In this document: positions 34,273 through 45,374 of the stretch, piece after piece | Numbering within the stretch: the stretch's first letter is position 1 | Layout: every line of letters begins with the position of its first letter | Assembly (NCBI GenBank): GCA_029204225.1 | Contig: CM055106.1 | Span: 12,276,107 to 12,340,106 of the forward strand | From: Diphasiastrum complanatum | Taxonomy: Eukaryota; Streptophyta; Lycopodiopsida; Lycopodiales; Lycopodiaceae | Direction: 5' to 3' | DNA: 64,000 bases | Notes under the pieces: model-generated | Databases searched by the model: none | Seen by the model: the letters and a program-made list of their open reading frames with translations, nothing else | Told to the model about the DNA's origin: nothing | Program-made: the position numbers and the translations under genes

Positions 34273-34770
34273 TCAAAAATCTTCGTTTTCGTGTTCGTCT
34301 TCTACTCCCTCTGTCATTGGCGGCAGGTCATAGTATTGTCTCTCTAGAACTTCATAGCTGACAGGATCGTCATTGGCCATTGTCCTGGTCTCATCGAATC
34401 TGACATCTCTCACCATTTTCACAGTGTTCGTGTCTGGCATGTAGACTCTGTAGTATGACGAATTGTTGTCATAACCTACCAGAAATCCCTGCTCAACTTT
34501 CTCATCAAGCTTTTTTCGAAGCATATCAGGAATATGTGCATAAGCTGCACAACCAAAGATTCTGACGTGAGACAGATTGGGCTTTCTACCCCACCATAGC
34601 TCATGTAGTGTCGTGTGAGGGACACCAGACTTGCCTGTTCTGTTTTGGATGTATGCGGCTGTAGCTACTGCTTCAGCCCACAGTGCCCTTGGAGCTTTCG
34701 AGTAGGCCATCATGCATCTGGCTGCTTCCATCAGGGTCTTGTTCTTTTGTTCAGCAACACCATCGCATCA
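34273..34770 (-). pseudogene. Ty1/copia integrase, C-terminal part
   Basis: Minus strand reads AEQKNKTLMEAARCM (the integrase segment that follows the last catalytic Glu), then LWAEAVATAAYIQNRT, TLHELWWGRKPNLSHVRIFG and GFLVGYDNNSSYYRVY, the standard end of the copia integrase leading towards RT. It is cut on its 5' side exactly where gypsy element G1's LTR begins (34777), so G1 landed in or next to it, and on its 3' side at about 34273 without RT following. No internal stop over 152 codons, so decay here is by truncation. Confidence 0.85.
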
Positions 34771-34776
34771 GGAGCA

Positions 34777-35525
34777 TGTTGGAGGGTTTGCGGATCCCAA
34801 GACAACCCTAACCCGAGTTAATAAGTGAGAGGGATTTGGCACCCTGCGTGTGTAAGTCCAACCCAATGATCACATAGTTATTTGATTGATCAGTTAAAAG
34901 TTAATAAAAGGACTTTAGGCCTTTTTGAGAGGCTTTTAATGTCGTAGGGCCTAAATGTCAAGTTAGTGAATAAATTTGGATTTCCCTCCAATTTTGATGA
35001 TTCCCACACTTTTTTAAATTTGAATAAAAAGAGAGGCAAGACTGGACCAATAGGATTCAGAGGCCAGGGTCCTCCTCTCTACTATAAAAAGGGACCAACT
35101 CGAGTTGCTCCTGATGTTCATTTCCTCATTTCAATAAAGCAGATTGGTTCTCTTTAGAAATGGATTGATGAATGTCCTTGCTCTTCCTCTCTTTTCCTCC
35201 ATTTCTCATGCTTTCTTTGGATTTTGCTAATTGTTGGATTTGATCATTATTGGGATTGCGATTTTTTTATGCTTTTCATGAGAGAGAAAGGGAGAGAAAG
35301 AAAGAGTAAGTTTCTATCATTGTTGTGAATTTAGTATTAATGGAAGTAGGGTTAATGGATGTAGTGTTAATGGATGTAGTGTTAGATCCTCCATTCATGT
35401 TGAAATCTAAACTATACTATCGCTCTCATGGGAACGAACCTACGCGTGACAACAAACTTCATCTCCTTGATGCTAGATTGATTAGATCTTGGGTTGAGGA
35501 TAGGCAAGGAAAGAAACCCACTACA
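34777..35525 (+). repeat. G1 5' LTR
   Basis: 749 bp, starting TGTTGGAGGG and ending CCACTACA. It holds a CCAAT box (about 35047), a TATAAAAA box at 35083-35090 and AATAAA at 35133-35138: the promoter and poly(A) signals expected of an LTR. A patch of GTTAATGGATGTAGT tandem repeats lies at 35335-35385. Confidence 0.85.
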
Positions 35526-35529
35526 ATTT

Positions 35530-35547
35530 TGGTGCCGTTGTCGGAGA
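35530..35547 (+). other. G1 primer binding site (tRNA-Asp type)
   Basis: TGGTGCCGTTGTCGGAGA differs at three positions from TGGCGCCGTTGCCGGGGA, the site complementary to the 3' end of plant tRNA-Asp. It follows the LTR by 4 bp. Confidence 0.8.
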
Positions 35548-35774
35548 GCTACGCCAATTTTTCAGTTTGCAACATGATTGGTTGATGGTTAGCTTGCATT
35601 AGGCATCTTGTCGTGGCATGAATAGTGTTAGAGATACATTTTAGGGTAAGTTTTGGGATTAATTTTGCTTGATTTGAGTGGATTTGCTTGTTTGAAATCT
35701 AATCCGATTGTTAAACAGGGAAACCTATTCAGATCACCAATCTTAAAAGCCTCAACCTTATCAATTAATTGCAG

Positions 35775-36926
35775 GACAATTGTACCATCGTGGATCAGAT
35801 AATATTTTACGAAGGTGTGTTTTACCACATGAAGTACCAATCATGTTTTCACATGATGGCATGGGTGGAGGACACTTCTCTACAGATATTACTGTTCGCA
35901 AACTTTTGCAATCTGGTTGTTGGTGGCCTACGCTTCATAAGGACACAGAAAATTTTATTTAGACATGTGATGTTTGCCAGCGAGCATGACGGCCTACTCG
36001 ACAGAATTATGAACCCTTGCATCCGGTTTTATCGCAAGCACCGTTTGAAAAATGGGAACTGGATTATGTTGGTCCTACTCATCCTGCCGCGCAAGGATCT
36101 CAGGCTCGATACATTATCGTCGCAACTGATTATATGACCAAGTGGGTTGAAGCCAAAGCTGTCAAAGTGGCTGATGCGAAATCTACGGCCAAGTTTCTAT
36201 ATGAAAATATTATAATCAGAGTTGGATGTCCGATCGAAATTGTCAGTGACCGGGGTACACACTTTGTTAATCAAAACAATAAAGTGTTTACTGGAAGATT
36301 TTTTCGTTATACACAGATTTAGTACTCCCTACTATCCTAGAGGGAATAGCTAAGCTGAATCTTCTAATAAGATTCTCTGCACCATTTTGACAAAGACAGT
36401 TGAAGCAAGTCGGTCCGATTGGGAACATAAACTGTATGCAGCATTATGGGCATTCAGAACCGCTTACAAAAATAGTACAAATCAAACAGCTTTTCAACTG
36501 GTTTATGGTCAAGATGTTGTTATGCCAATTAAATTTTTAATCCCATCTTTACGCATAGCAGTCACAGAATGATTGAATGATGATATGTCTTTACAACTCC
36601 GTCATGAAGCGTTGCACAAATTATGTGAAACCCGATTGATGACAGTTCATGCCTTAGCATCAGAGAAAGCCCGTCGCAAGGCATGGCACGATCGTCGATT
36701 GCACAAAAAAGATCTGAAAGCAGGAGATCTTGCATTGATGTACAAAACCAAGCTGATCAAGAGTAAGTTGAAGTTTACCGGTGAAGGCCTGTATAAAGTG
36801 AAGGAAATCCTGAACTATGACGCAGTAATTCTTGAGCACTTGGATGGAAAACGATTTGATACTCCGGTAAATGGCAGGCGATTACGCAAGTTTTGGCAGC
36901 CTACTCCACCAGTTCAACAAGCATGA
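35775..36926 (+). pseudogene. G1 integrase (Ty3/gypsy)
   Basis: The zinc-binding HHCC region (GGGHFSTDITVRKLL ... CDVCQRA) is followed by the core domain: first Asp in ELDYVGP (with ATDYMTKWVEAK following), second in VSDRGTHF, and Glu in a damaged AESSNKIL. Then come WEHKLYAALWAFRTAYK, TAFQLVYGQD and the C-terminal part (ARRKAWHDRR, FTGEGLYKVKEIL, VNGRRLRKFWQP). No chromodomain. Integrase joins element cDNA to the chromosome. Stops at about 35960, 35990, 36320, 36351 and 36570 and frame changes near 36290-36390 disable it. The PBS lies only about 230 bp upstream, so everything normally 5' of integrase is gone. Confidence 0.85.
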
Positions 36927-37751
36927 TCTCATTATATTTTTTAATTTTATTTGTTTTTCAATTTTTTGTTTTCAGTATTTAATTTGCTGAGTTTTTTTTT
37001 GGAAAAAGACAGTTAAAGGAAAAAAAAAGAAAGAGAAAAGCAAAAAATAAGAAAAGACTGATGAGCAAAAGTCAGGAAGTCATCAGCATAAGAAAAAGAA
37101 AGCACAATATTTTTGATGGACAATGACTTAGAAGATCACTGATTTGGGTATATTTGGCCTAATACAGTACCAAAAACCTTCGCTGAGCTCTCAGAATGTA
37201 CATCCACCCTTGATTTATCTAAATTGAGGTGGACAAAGGTCCCTGACAAGAGAAAATCCAATTTTTGAGTCAGGCGAATGTTCAGTGATATGCCATTTTG
37301 GGAACCTTTGTCGAGCATCATAACGTCATTATGAACCTTCATCGACCTGCTAGATATCTTAAAATGACAAAATTAGGTTGTCCATAGGTCCAGATTGTGA
37401 AAAAATGCATTTATGACAATACCTGGGTGAAGGACCCTCCTGGGCGAAGGTTCATCCTTCGCCAGCCCTAGAAAACGTTCCCTTGATAGGTTCAGATCCC
37501 TAGAAACCTTCGCCAAGATTTTTATAGCCTACTTTTACAGTACTGCACATGCCTGCAAATTTTTGTTCAGAACTGATCAGCCAAAGTACTAATGGACCCT
37601 CCAAATTCACCTATAAGTTGGCTGAATTTGATTCATTCCTCACTTGTGCTAGCGAAACTCTTACAAATTTTTCTTGCGACCAAAGCCTTCCAAATTTCCT
37701 GCATTGCCTTCTGATACACTTTCACGCGTCTATAATTCCTTTCTAATCATC
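36927..37751 (+). other. G1 spacer between integrase and 3' ORF
   Basis: Non-coding. TTTTTTGTTTTCAG at 36962-36975 is a good splice-acceptor-like site. A perfect hairpin occurs at 37443-37463 (arms GGCGAAGG and CCTTCGCC, loop TTCAT), among other CCTTCGC motifs at 37180 and 37505. The last 200 bp look like an untranslated leader. Confidence 0.5.
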
Positions 37752-40671
37752 ATGTCTTCTACCGATACTTCCCAGTCTCCGCGCTATACTATCCATCGTG
37801 GTGTCCCATCTGCAACAAACATCATGATTCTTCCTAGCACAAGCATGGTCACTCAATGGATGACCCTTGCGGAGCCTCTACTCACTACAATGGGTATTCA
37901 TGAGAGAGTCTTTTCGGGTCGTATCAATATGGATTTCATCACTCTTGCCTTCAGTACGTGGAAGGAAGAGAAATCCAAATTCTATATCACTTTCCAGGGA
38001 GCCACACACAAGGTGTGCGTCACTGAGGCCGCCCTTGCAGCCCTAGGAATATCATCTGGTACGCAAGCCTCACTCAATCACAAGCACGCCAAACATGCCA
38101 TCAATCCATTTATTGACCTCACCAACGATCTGCACTGGACCAATGATGGCTACCTTTTGGAAGCCATCACTGAGCCTTCCATCCACGCAGCTGCCCAGCT
38201 ATTGAATAATTTCCTGATGGTTGGCAACCTCAGAAAAGACCGCATCACATCTCAAATCCTTCACAGGATAGTGGAATCCCACACTAGCCAAAGCCCCTCT
38301 TGAACCATATAATTGGGTCAAGACTGTTTCTGGTGAGCTCAAACGAGCTATTAAGGCCAATACTAAGCAGCAGTTCGTTGTTGGCTCTTTATTGTCCCTT
38401 TTAGCCGCTTCTCACTTAGAAAATAGAATCCATGGCTTCCACCTTGATTCTGTGCTTTCAATCTATGAAGAAGCACCGACAAATTCATCCCATCAGGCCT
38501 CAAGTTCTCATAGTCGTCATTGTCCACACAGCGAGATTGTAATTACTGACTCGCCTTCCGTGTACGTCGCACTATGCATACCTTGTTAGCTACGCTTCCA
38601 CCCCCTACTGTTATTTGCATTGAACTTCTCATCTCCCTAGCCTCTGATGCTTCCCTCGCCTCTGCTCCCATACAAGGACAGTCTGTGACCATTAGGCCTA
38701 CCATTCCCATCGCAGCTGCCCAGGCCGCCTCACCCTCGCACACCGAAGCCACCTCACCCAACACACAGTTCTTTATGGATATGTTCGATGATTTCGACCC
38801 CCTTGGGGCTACCAAAATCTTTGAAATGCCCCAGAGCCCATCGTCCTTTGAACCCCAATCCCTTGGAAGAGGATTCAGACATATCCATAAATCTACTATT
38901 GGTGTCGAAGATGCCAACTAGCAACCTCACACACAAGGTAGCCCAGCCACACTTCGGGTCGACATAGCTGTAAAATCACCAAAACAGTTCGATGCCACAG
39001 TGCCTGAAGGGTTTGAAGAGGAGAATATTTTTGAAGAGGAAGAGACCGTGTCACCTATTCCATGCCAACCAAGGACAGTACCATTAGGTCCTCCTGCTGT
39101 TGTCGCCGCCACGACCATCAATTTTGGTGATGCTCTAGGGTTGGTTTCAAGCCTTGGGCAAGTGATCCAGTCTATGCTAGATAAGAAGAAGGAAATGGAG
39201 TAGAGAATCTCTGATTTGGGGTCCGAAAATACTCTGATCAGCCAAAAAATTGTCCAGTTGAATCGAGAGTTGAAGATAGACAAAGAACATGAAGATAAGG
39301 CTGAAAGCGAAAAGAAGTTGGCCCAACAACAAGCTGATCACTTGGAAAATTACATCAGCTCCCTGCAAAACACCTTGACAACCGCACAAGATCAGGTAGA
39401 TCAGGAAGTGCAAGATGCCAAGCAACAGGTGCAGCTGATGGAGGGGCAATTACAGATGGCTGAACAAGATCGCACACGGCTTCAAGGTGAATTGGATGCG
39501 ATCATCCTTGACCATGATGCCTATCTGCAAACGCAAATACCCGATCATCCGGTCACACCGACGGAGATTGTGTATTTATTCAAAAAAGTGGAGACATACA
39601 AAGTGGCCCTTCAAGGATTCCAAGGCCACTTTGATAGTTCAAAGGAGCAGCTTCAACCGAGTTGGCCAAGGAAAAAGAGACCATCACCGCCTATGAAAAG
39701 GCAGCTACTCAAGTGTTGGAAGCCAGACCACAAATCTCCATCTCGATCATGTCGCAATCCCCCCCCTCCTGCACCAAGAAGCTATACCAATGGATACATG
39801 GATTGATTCGAGCATGGACCAGGAGGGAGCTGCAGATATAGCAGATCAAGCGCCAACCATACCGGTAGTACAAGATGGTCCATTATCATCAAGGACAAGA
39901 CCTCTATTCAGAAGGCCCATCAGCATCGAGGACCAGATCCAGACCTTCTTAAAGCAACATCCGCATGAGTCCTCGCGTGGTGGATGGGTTCTGAAATTTA
40001 AGACCTCCGAGATTGAGGCCGACAAAGAGTTGGACAAAGTACCTGCACTGGGAGAGCAGCCGACATGGAGAATCACGATTTTTGAGAAAACTCCGGAATC
40101 AATTAGGAGTTACGTCGCCAGCCCTTGCTAGTTGCGGGTAGATCCCTATTACGTGCCAATGTCGCGAAGAAATAAATGGAAAGATTTGGGGTTGGCTATG
40201 GACAAAATCACCATCCATACGCCCAATTGGCCAATCATCCATCAGCCTTACAGCTAGACCATTTTAGTGGACTTCCATCGTGCTTTACGAGCATATCAGA
40301 GAGAGTATGTCCACTCTCTAGATCCAATAGTGCGACAATCGACAATGTTTGCTAAAGATCTAACTCTGTTGGCATCAGTGGCAACCAAATGGGACGATTG
40401 CCTCCCTCCTCTAGCATTCGATCCAAATAAGCTGATGGCCTCAGAGCAAATCAAAGATCAGCTGCCGGTTGCTCGTCTCTACTTTCGTGCGGCTATGACG
40501 GGAGGGGAATCCCGCGTCACCTCATGGACAACCTCCAAGTGGATTTCCGGAGTCCACTGTTGTTTCCTGTCCCACAATTTGGATTTCAATACTGCACGCC
40601 TCAACTTTATGGAGAAGGTGCAGTATCATTTAATCAAGATTCGGCGCGAAGCCAATAAAAGTCTCCAATAA
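37752..40671 (+). pseudogene. G1 3' ORF: large protein of unknown function with coiled coil
   Basis: About 970 codons between integrase and PPT, broken by frameshifts (near 38280 and 38570, and 39660-39790) and stops (38921, 39203, about 40131, about 40258). Parts in order: MSSTDTSQSPRYTIHRG; an alpha/beta-looking domain (STWKEEKSKFYITF, VCVTEAALAALGIS), which faintly recalls the plant mobile domain or the Athila-type putative plant transposon protein; a Ser/Pro/Ala-rich middle; an acidic patch (PEGFEEENIFEEEE); a coiled coil of about 130 residues (VQLNRELKIDKEHEDKAES ... VQLMEGQLQMAEQ); a Pro-rich stretch; and a C-terminal domain (DPIVRQSTMFAKDLTLLASV). No signal peptide or membrane span was seen, so an envelope role is not supported. 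A homologous coiled-coil part lies at 62016-62795. Function unknown. Confidence 0.7.
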
Positions 40672-40705
40672 CTGCATATTGCAGGTTTCGTGGGACCGCC
40701 ACTAG

Positions 40706-40792
40706 TTTTGGTGGGGGATACTGTTGGAGGGCTTGCGGATCCCAAGGCAACCCTAACCCTAGTTAATAAGTGAGAGGGATTTGGCACCCTGC
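40706..40792 (+). repeat. G1 polypurine tract and truncated 3' LTR
   Basis: GGTGGGGGATA at 40710-40720, then TGTTGGAGGG at 40722. The LTR is 68/71 identical to the 5' LTR start and is cut at 40792 (ACCCTGC), where a copia gag begins. Confidence 0.85.
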
Positions 40793-40805
40793 TTCAATTA
40801 CCAGC

Positions 40806-41492
40806 ATGCAGAGCAACATCTGCACAATATTTGATTCTTTAGGATCTAACTTTCTAGTCTGGAAAGTTAAGATAGCACTGATACTCAAGGGTGAAGTACT
40901 CTTCCCCTGGGTGGATGGCACAGAAGAAATGCCTACGACAACAGACAAGAATCTACGTGAATGGAGGGAGAAAAACGACAAGGCAGTAGCCTTGCTATCA
41001 TCTTCCATCGAAGATAGTCTCACACTTGACCTGGCCACACTCTCCAAAGCTAAGGAGATGTGGGATGCATTACTCACCAAATTTCAGACGAAATCAAGAA
41101 ATCAAATCATGATGCTGGAAGATCAGCTGACGAATTTGAAGTGGGATGAAAAAGACCTAACTTCTTTCGTAAGAAAGATGAAGGATCTGTTTTTGTCACT
41201 ACATAACTCTGGAGCAGAGAACGCTGTGTCAGTTGAGAAGCAGCTCATGTACCTGTTGAGAGCCTTACCCAGATCATTCCAGATGACAAGGACTCTGCTC
41301 GCGAAAGATCTCGCCATGAACCTCGAAAAGGCGATTGTCGAGATTCGAGAGGACGTCGAGGCCAGAGAACATCTTGATCACAAAGATGGTTTTGACCAAG
41401 CTCTCTATGGCAACAAAGAAAAATCCAAGTTAGACCTAACAGTTAATGGTGTCAAAGCCATGGTTAGGTGGCTCAAGTTGTGGGGCAGGTGA
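40806..41492 (+). CDS. Ty1/copia gag (UBN2-type), open but orphaned
   Basis: 228 residues from ATG at 40806 (MQSNICTIFDSLGSNFLVWK). Typical gag signposts: LKGEVLFPWVDGT, REWREKNDKAVALLSS, AKEMWDALLTKFQ, MMLEDQLTNLKWDEKDL, MYLLRALPRSFQ. The frame is open across the whole capsid-like part but ends before any zinc knuckle. It starts 14 bp after the truncated G1 LTR and has no LTR or PBS of its own, so it was captured by a break rather than being a working gene. The frame shows no stop, hence recent or lightly decayed. Confidence 0.75.
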   Translation: MQSNICTIFDSLGSNFLVWKVKIALILKGEVLFPWVDGTEEMPTTTDKNLREWREKNDKAVALLSSSIEDSLTLDLATLSKAKEMWDALLTKFQTKSRNQIMMLEDQLTNLKWDEKDLTSFVRKMKDLFLSLHNSGAENAVSVEKQLMYLLRALPRSFQMTRTLLAKDLAMNLEKAIVEIREDVEAREHLDHKDGFDQALYGNKEKSKLDLTVNGVKAMVRWLKLWGR

Positions 41493-41649
41493 CAGCTAGG
41501 ACCCCAACCAAGTGTGATATTCCACACTCTAGAGATAACTATCAAATAGGGCAGATAGCTCAGTGGTATCAGATCCGGTCATCCTCTCATATTCTGACAT
41601 AGCCAAGAAGCTAGCAGATCCAGGAGGCCAAGCATTCTAACAAACAACC

Positions 41650-42890
41650 ATCAAGTACATACATAGATAGTAGAGAATCTATGAACTGAATCTATTGATA
41701 CAATGATCATGAAAGAAATCATGTGACTGATGAAGTTCACAGTAGTCTGAATCAGAGTCTGAATAAGCTTTTAGGATAAATGCATCCACTAAATTTTCAT
41801 CATAACACAAAGCATAATGTTTTGTGACTTGTATGTATCTCAATACTCTTTGTAGAGCTTTCCAATGTGGTAGGCCTGGATTCGAGATGTACTGAGACAA
41901 TTTGTTGATTATGAAAGCAAGATCAGGATGTGTGTGGGCATGAAATATATGAGAGAGCCAATGATCAACTGATAGGGATATTTGAACATTTGCTCTTCCT
42001 CAGACTTTGGACACATATCCTTTGATAGCTTGAATCTTGAATCCATAGGAGAGTTTATGGTTTTGTAGTCTTCCACGACATACTTGTGAAGTACATAAAT
42101 TAGATATCTTTGTTGTCTTATAATGATTCTTTTGGTCATTCTATCTCTTGTAATCTCTATGCCAAATAGGCAATTACTAGACCCGAATCAGTCATTTTGA
42201 ATTTCTTTGAAAGTAATGCCTTGGTCTCATGCATCAGTTGATTTGAATTGATGATGATTAGGGAATCATCGACATAAGTGCTATTATGACATAGCTTGAG
42301 CCTTTGTATTGTAGATACACATTATAATCTACACAACTGGATGCAACAAGAATAGATTTAGTTTTTCAAACTAGGTTCTTGGAGCTTGCTTTAATTCGTA
42401 GAGGGCCTTCTGCAATTTGTAAACTTTATGTTCTTGGCCTTGAAGGATGTGACCTTTTGGTTGATATATATAAATGTCTTCTTATATATATTTGTTAAGG
42501 AATGTTGTCTAAACGTCTATCTAGTGAATGTCCAGATCTTCTACAGCTGCAATAGCCAGTAATGTTTGAATAGATTGATGTTTTATGACTGGACTGAAAG
42601 TCTCAATGTAATCTATTCCTTACAATTGTTTATAGACTTTCACCACTAGCTTTCCATTTGGATATAGATCCATCTGGGCTAAGATTCAACTTGAATATCC
42701 ACTTAGTGTCGATGATTTTCACATTCGTAGGAGGGTCGACAAGACTCCAAGTCTTGTTCTTCATTAATGAGTTATACTTAATGTCCATAGCCATATGCCA
42801 ATTGTCTGCATCCAATTTTGACAAGGCCTCTGCAATTGAGGCAACTTTATCATAAATCATAAATGCTTGAGGATGAATCAATCAAGCTCT
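41650..42890 (-). pseudogene. Ty1/copia reverse transcriptase-RNase H, frameshifted
   Basis: Minus strand, in order: LDADNWHMAMDIKYNSLMKN and KIIDTKWIFKLNLSPDGSI (RT start), the catalytic box STYVDDSLIII at about 42267-42278, then RQQRYLIYVLHKYVVEDYK, SEEEQMFKYPYQLIIGSLIY and HWKALQRVLRYIQVTKHYAL leading into RNase H (DAFILKAYSDSDSDYCE). The YVDD box is intact, but frameshifts at about 42140, 41905 and elsewhere, and poor matches in 42300-42620, disable it. It follows the copia gag at 43212-44276 on the same strand, so both probably belong to one element with its integrase deleted. Confidence 0.8.
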
Positions 42891-43211
42891 TGTATAATTC
42901 GAGTAGATCATCGAAAAATTGTTGTTTGATGGGTAGGTAGTTCTCCTTGTTGCATGACTAGGATATCTTCAATTGTTGCAATAACATTTGCAGGTCGAGG
43001 CTTGTCAATGGTAAATGGAATTGTTGGAACAAACTCCTACATTGGTTGCTTCTGCTTGAAATTATTCAAGTGACCTGATTGTTGATGCCACAATTGGACA
43101 TTTACATTACTCACATTTGTTGTAAGTGCATGATCTTTACTCCTAATATATAAGTTTCATTCTCTATTTGTAGCACCATCAAACTCAACCTTAAGACCCT
43201 TGCTTCTAACA
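42891..43211 (-). pseudogene. Copia-1 remnant of GAG-pre-integrase region
   Basis: Minus strand shows KVEFDGATNRE, IRSKDHALTTN and LWHQQSGHLNNFK, the last matching the H...H part of the copia integrase zinc region (family LWH-RLGHLN). Integrase core is absent: the sequence jumps to RT at 42890. Stops are present. Confidence 0.6.
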
Positions 43212-44276
43212 CTAAGTGAACAAAACATCCTTCAAATGAACATTCCTATTTGTGGAGAGAGAACTAGGAATTGTGCCAATCCCTTTGATTGCACACTCAT
43301 TATCATTGGCCGTGTAGAGCACCCTCTTGTCATCTCCATATGCCAACAAAGATGTGAAATACTCTTTGTGAGAAGTCATGTGTGAGCCAATCCACCAAGG
43401 ATCAATATCTCTAACAATAGAACTCAAACATGAAGACATCACAAAAGCATCATCATTTGTGTTTTGAACACCAACACCATCCTCATATAGCATTAGATTT
43501 CCTTGCTTATCACCTTGATCTCTCTTCTTTTTTAAGAAATCACTAGCAAAATGCCCTTTGTTACCACAATAGGCACATTTTAACTTTGATATATCCTTCT
43601 TTTTTTCAAAAGAGGAAGTCTCACCTTGATCTTGCCCTTTAGACCACTTGCTTTTGCCTTTTCCCTTGAACTTGTCTTTGATGAACATAGCCTCCTCTCC
43701 ATCAACTTGAGATGTAGTAGATGCACCTCCTCTTGATATAAGCCTCTCTTGAAAATCCACAATACTTGGCAAGGTCTTTTGAATAGCAAAACTTTGAACA
43801 ATATTATCATGATCATCCAACAAGTCATTAAGTACAACTTGAGCAAGTTCTACCTCAATGCTCTCATCAATACATGCTAATTCATCATTGAATGCTTTAA
43901 CCCTAAGCATGAGCACCTTCATCCTTCTTTTGCAAACATTGAAAGATTGTCTCCTAAGGGTTAGTACCCTTGATGTAGACTTGGATTCATAAAGCTTCTT
44001 CAAAGCTTCCCAAGTCTCATTTGATGAAGTACACTTACCAACTTCCTTGAGAAGTTCATTGGTAGCATTCATCTTTATCACATGTAGAGCTTTCTTTGCC
44101 CTCTTGTGATACGTCCCTTGATATTGTTGTGCCATGGGTCTTTCCTCCACACCTACAACAATGTCCATCAAATCATTCATCTCAAGGAGAGACTCCATTC
44201 TTACCTTCCAAGTAGAATAATTTGTAGAGGTAAGTCTATCATTGCCTTCCAACATAAATCCACTTGATGTAGCCAT
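43212..44276 (-). pseudogene. Ty1/copia gag and start of protease (copia-1)
   Basis: 354 codons from ATG at 44276 (MATSSGFMLEGNDRLTSTNY). Capsid-type region: STWKVRMESLLEMNDLMDIV, NETWEALKKLYESKSTSRVL, LRVKAFNDELACIDESIE. The zinc knuckle CAYCGNKGHFASD has its last Cys changed to Phe. The protease start reads DPWWIGSHMTSHKEYF; the related ORF at 51898-53472 has WWIDSGSSSHMT here, so the catalytic Asp-Ser-Gly is deleted. It therefore cannot process its polyprotein. The primer site and LTR lie upstream at 44842-45374. Confidence 0.88.
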
Positions 44277-44841
44277 ATTGCAATGACCTGATCCTTTATT
44301 TCAACCTGTTACAATGCACAAATCACTCTCTTTAATGTTAAAAAATGAACTAAAAAAGAAATCACAAAGATGTGGAACCTCTCAAATCTCTTTCTTGCAC
44401 CAAACCTAGCAAATCCAACACATAGAATGGAAGATACTTGATTAACAAATGACCAACCTACAATCTCATAAAATTTTTCACTTTCTAAACTTGAAACACA
44501 AAAAGGTCCAGCACCTCAAACATAAGAAATCCAATCAAATTTAGGTTTTCACACAAGTACAAAAAATTGAATCTTGCAAATTTTGTATGCAAATGCTACA
44601 AAGTTGATATAGTATCTTGAAGAATGCAATAAGACCTATTCATAGCAAACAAAGTGTATGGAGCGAAATTGGTCTACCTCAATTATTTTGTCTTCTATTG
44701 AGTTTTGATTTACAAAAAATCAATTCTACACTTGAAAAATGCTTGATTTTTTAGTAGAAATCAATCTAGCATGCTCTAGAATTGGTAACTCCTCCAAATC
44801 TTTGCTAAATCTGGTTGATCCTTCAAGTAACCTAAACCAAA

Positions 44842-44853
44842 GCTCTGATACCA
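44842..44853 (-). other. Copia-1 primer binding site (tRNA-iMet)
   Basis: Minus strand TGGTATCAGAGC, directly after the LTR end (...CTTCACA). Confidence 0.9.
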
Positions 44854-45374
44854 TGTGAAGAATAATCAGATCATTAAGATCCAATCAAACTCTAAGATCT
44901 TTGATTACTTACGATAGCACATCTAGCACCATTGACAATGTAGAAATCTAGCTCTAACAATGCATAGAAGCCATGAACTTTAATAGATCTTGACAAAATT
45001 AGATATGAATGATAAAGTACTATTGTTGTCCGTACAAAACCAGTAAGCTACTGTATTTCACACGTGTGAATCCAACAAACATCAAACAATTGCATTCTAC
45101 ACACAAAAATTCAAGATATCAATACTATAGTGCACGAATGTGTATAGAACCTCAAAGAGATCTCATGTATAAGCATGAATGAGAGTAGAGAGAGAGAATG
45201 TATCTCCTCACATGCTTGTAGGCTATTTATAACATGCCTATACCCGATTTGGATGTGGTTCTCCAATCTTATCAAAAATAGGAAACTTCTAGATCTCAAA
45301 CCCTACTCACAATGTAGAGTAGATTCATTGAACAAAATATTCAAATTTGAATTTCCCAAACTCGACCTACTACA
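44854..45374 (-). repeat. Copia-1 LTR
   Basis: 521 bp. On the minus strand it starts TGTAGTAGGTCG and ends TCTTCACA next to the PBS. TATAAATAG box at 45223-45231 (minus). A perfect 14-bp palindrome TTCACACGTGTGAA with a CACGTG core is at 45057-45070, downstream of the TATA box. On its outer side lies a purine run (minus strand AAAGTGGGGGAAA, 45375-45390) that looks like a polypurine tract. Confidence 0.75.

Larger units (their letters stand above)
34777..40792 (+). mobile_element. Ty3/gypsy element G1 (LTR-PBS-INT-3'ORF-PPT-LTR')
   Basis: 5' LTR 34777-35525, tRNA-Asp-type PBS 35530-35547, integrase 35775-36926, long 3' ORF 37752-40671, PPT 40710-40720, and the first 71 bp of the 3' LTR (40722-40792). 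The two copies of those 71 bp differ at 3 positions. No gag, protease, RT or RNase H lies between PBS and integrase, so the element is a deletion derivative and non-autonomous. The tRNA-Asp primer and the extra 3' ORF resemble the Athila/Tat branch of plant gypsy elements. Confidence 0.85.

Noticed and set aside
37752-40671. Retroviral envelope gene
   Set aside because: The position is right, but no signal peptide, cleavage site or membrane span is visible; unknown function is the honest label.
41560-41575. TGGTATCAGATCC as a copia primer binding site
   Set aside because: It lacks the final GAGC, follows the end of gag instead of an LTR, and has no LTR edge to its left.
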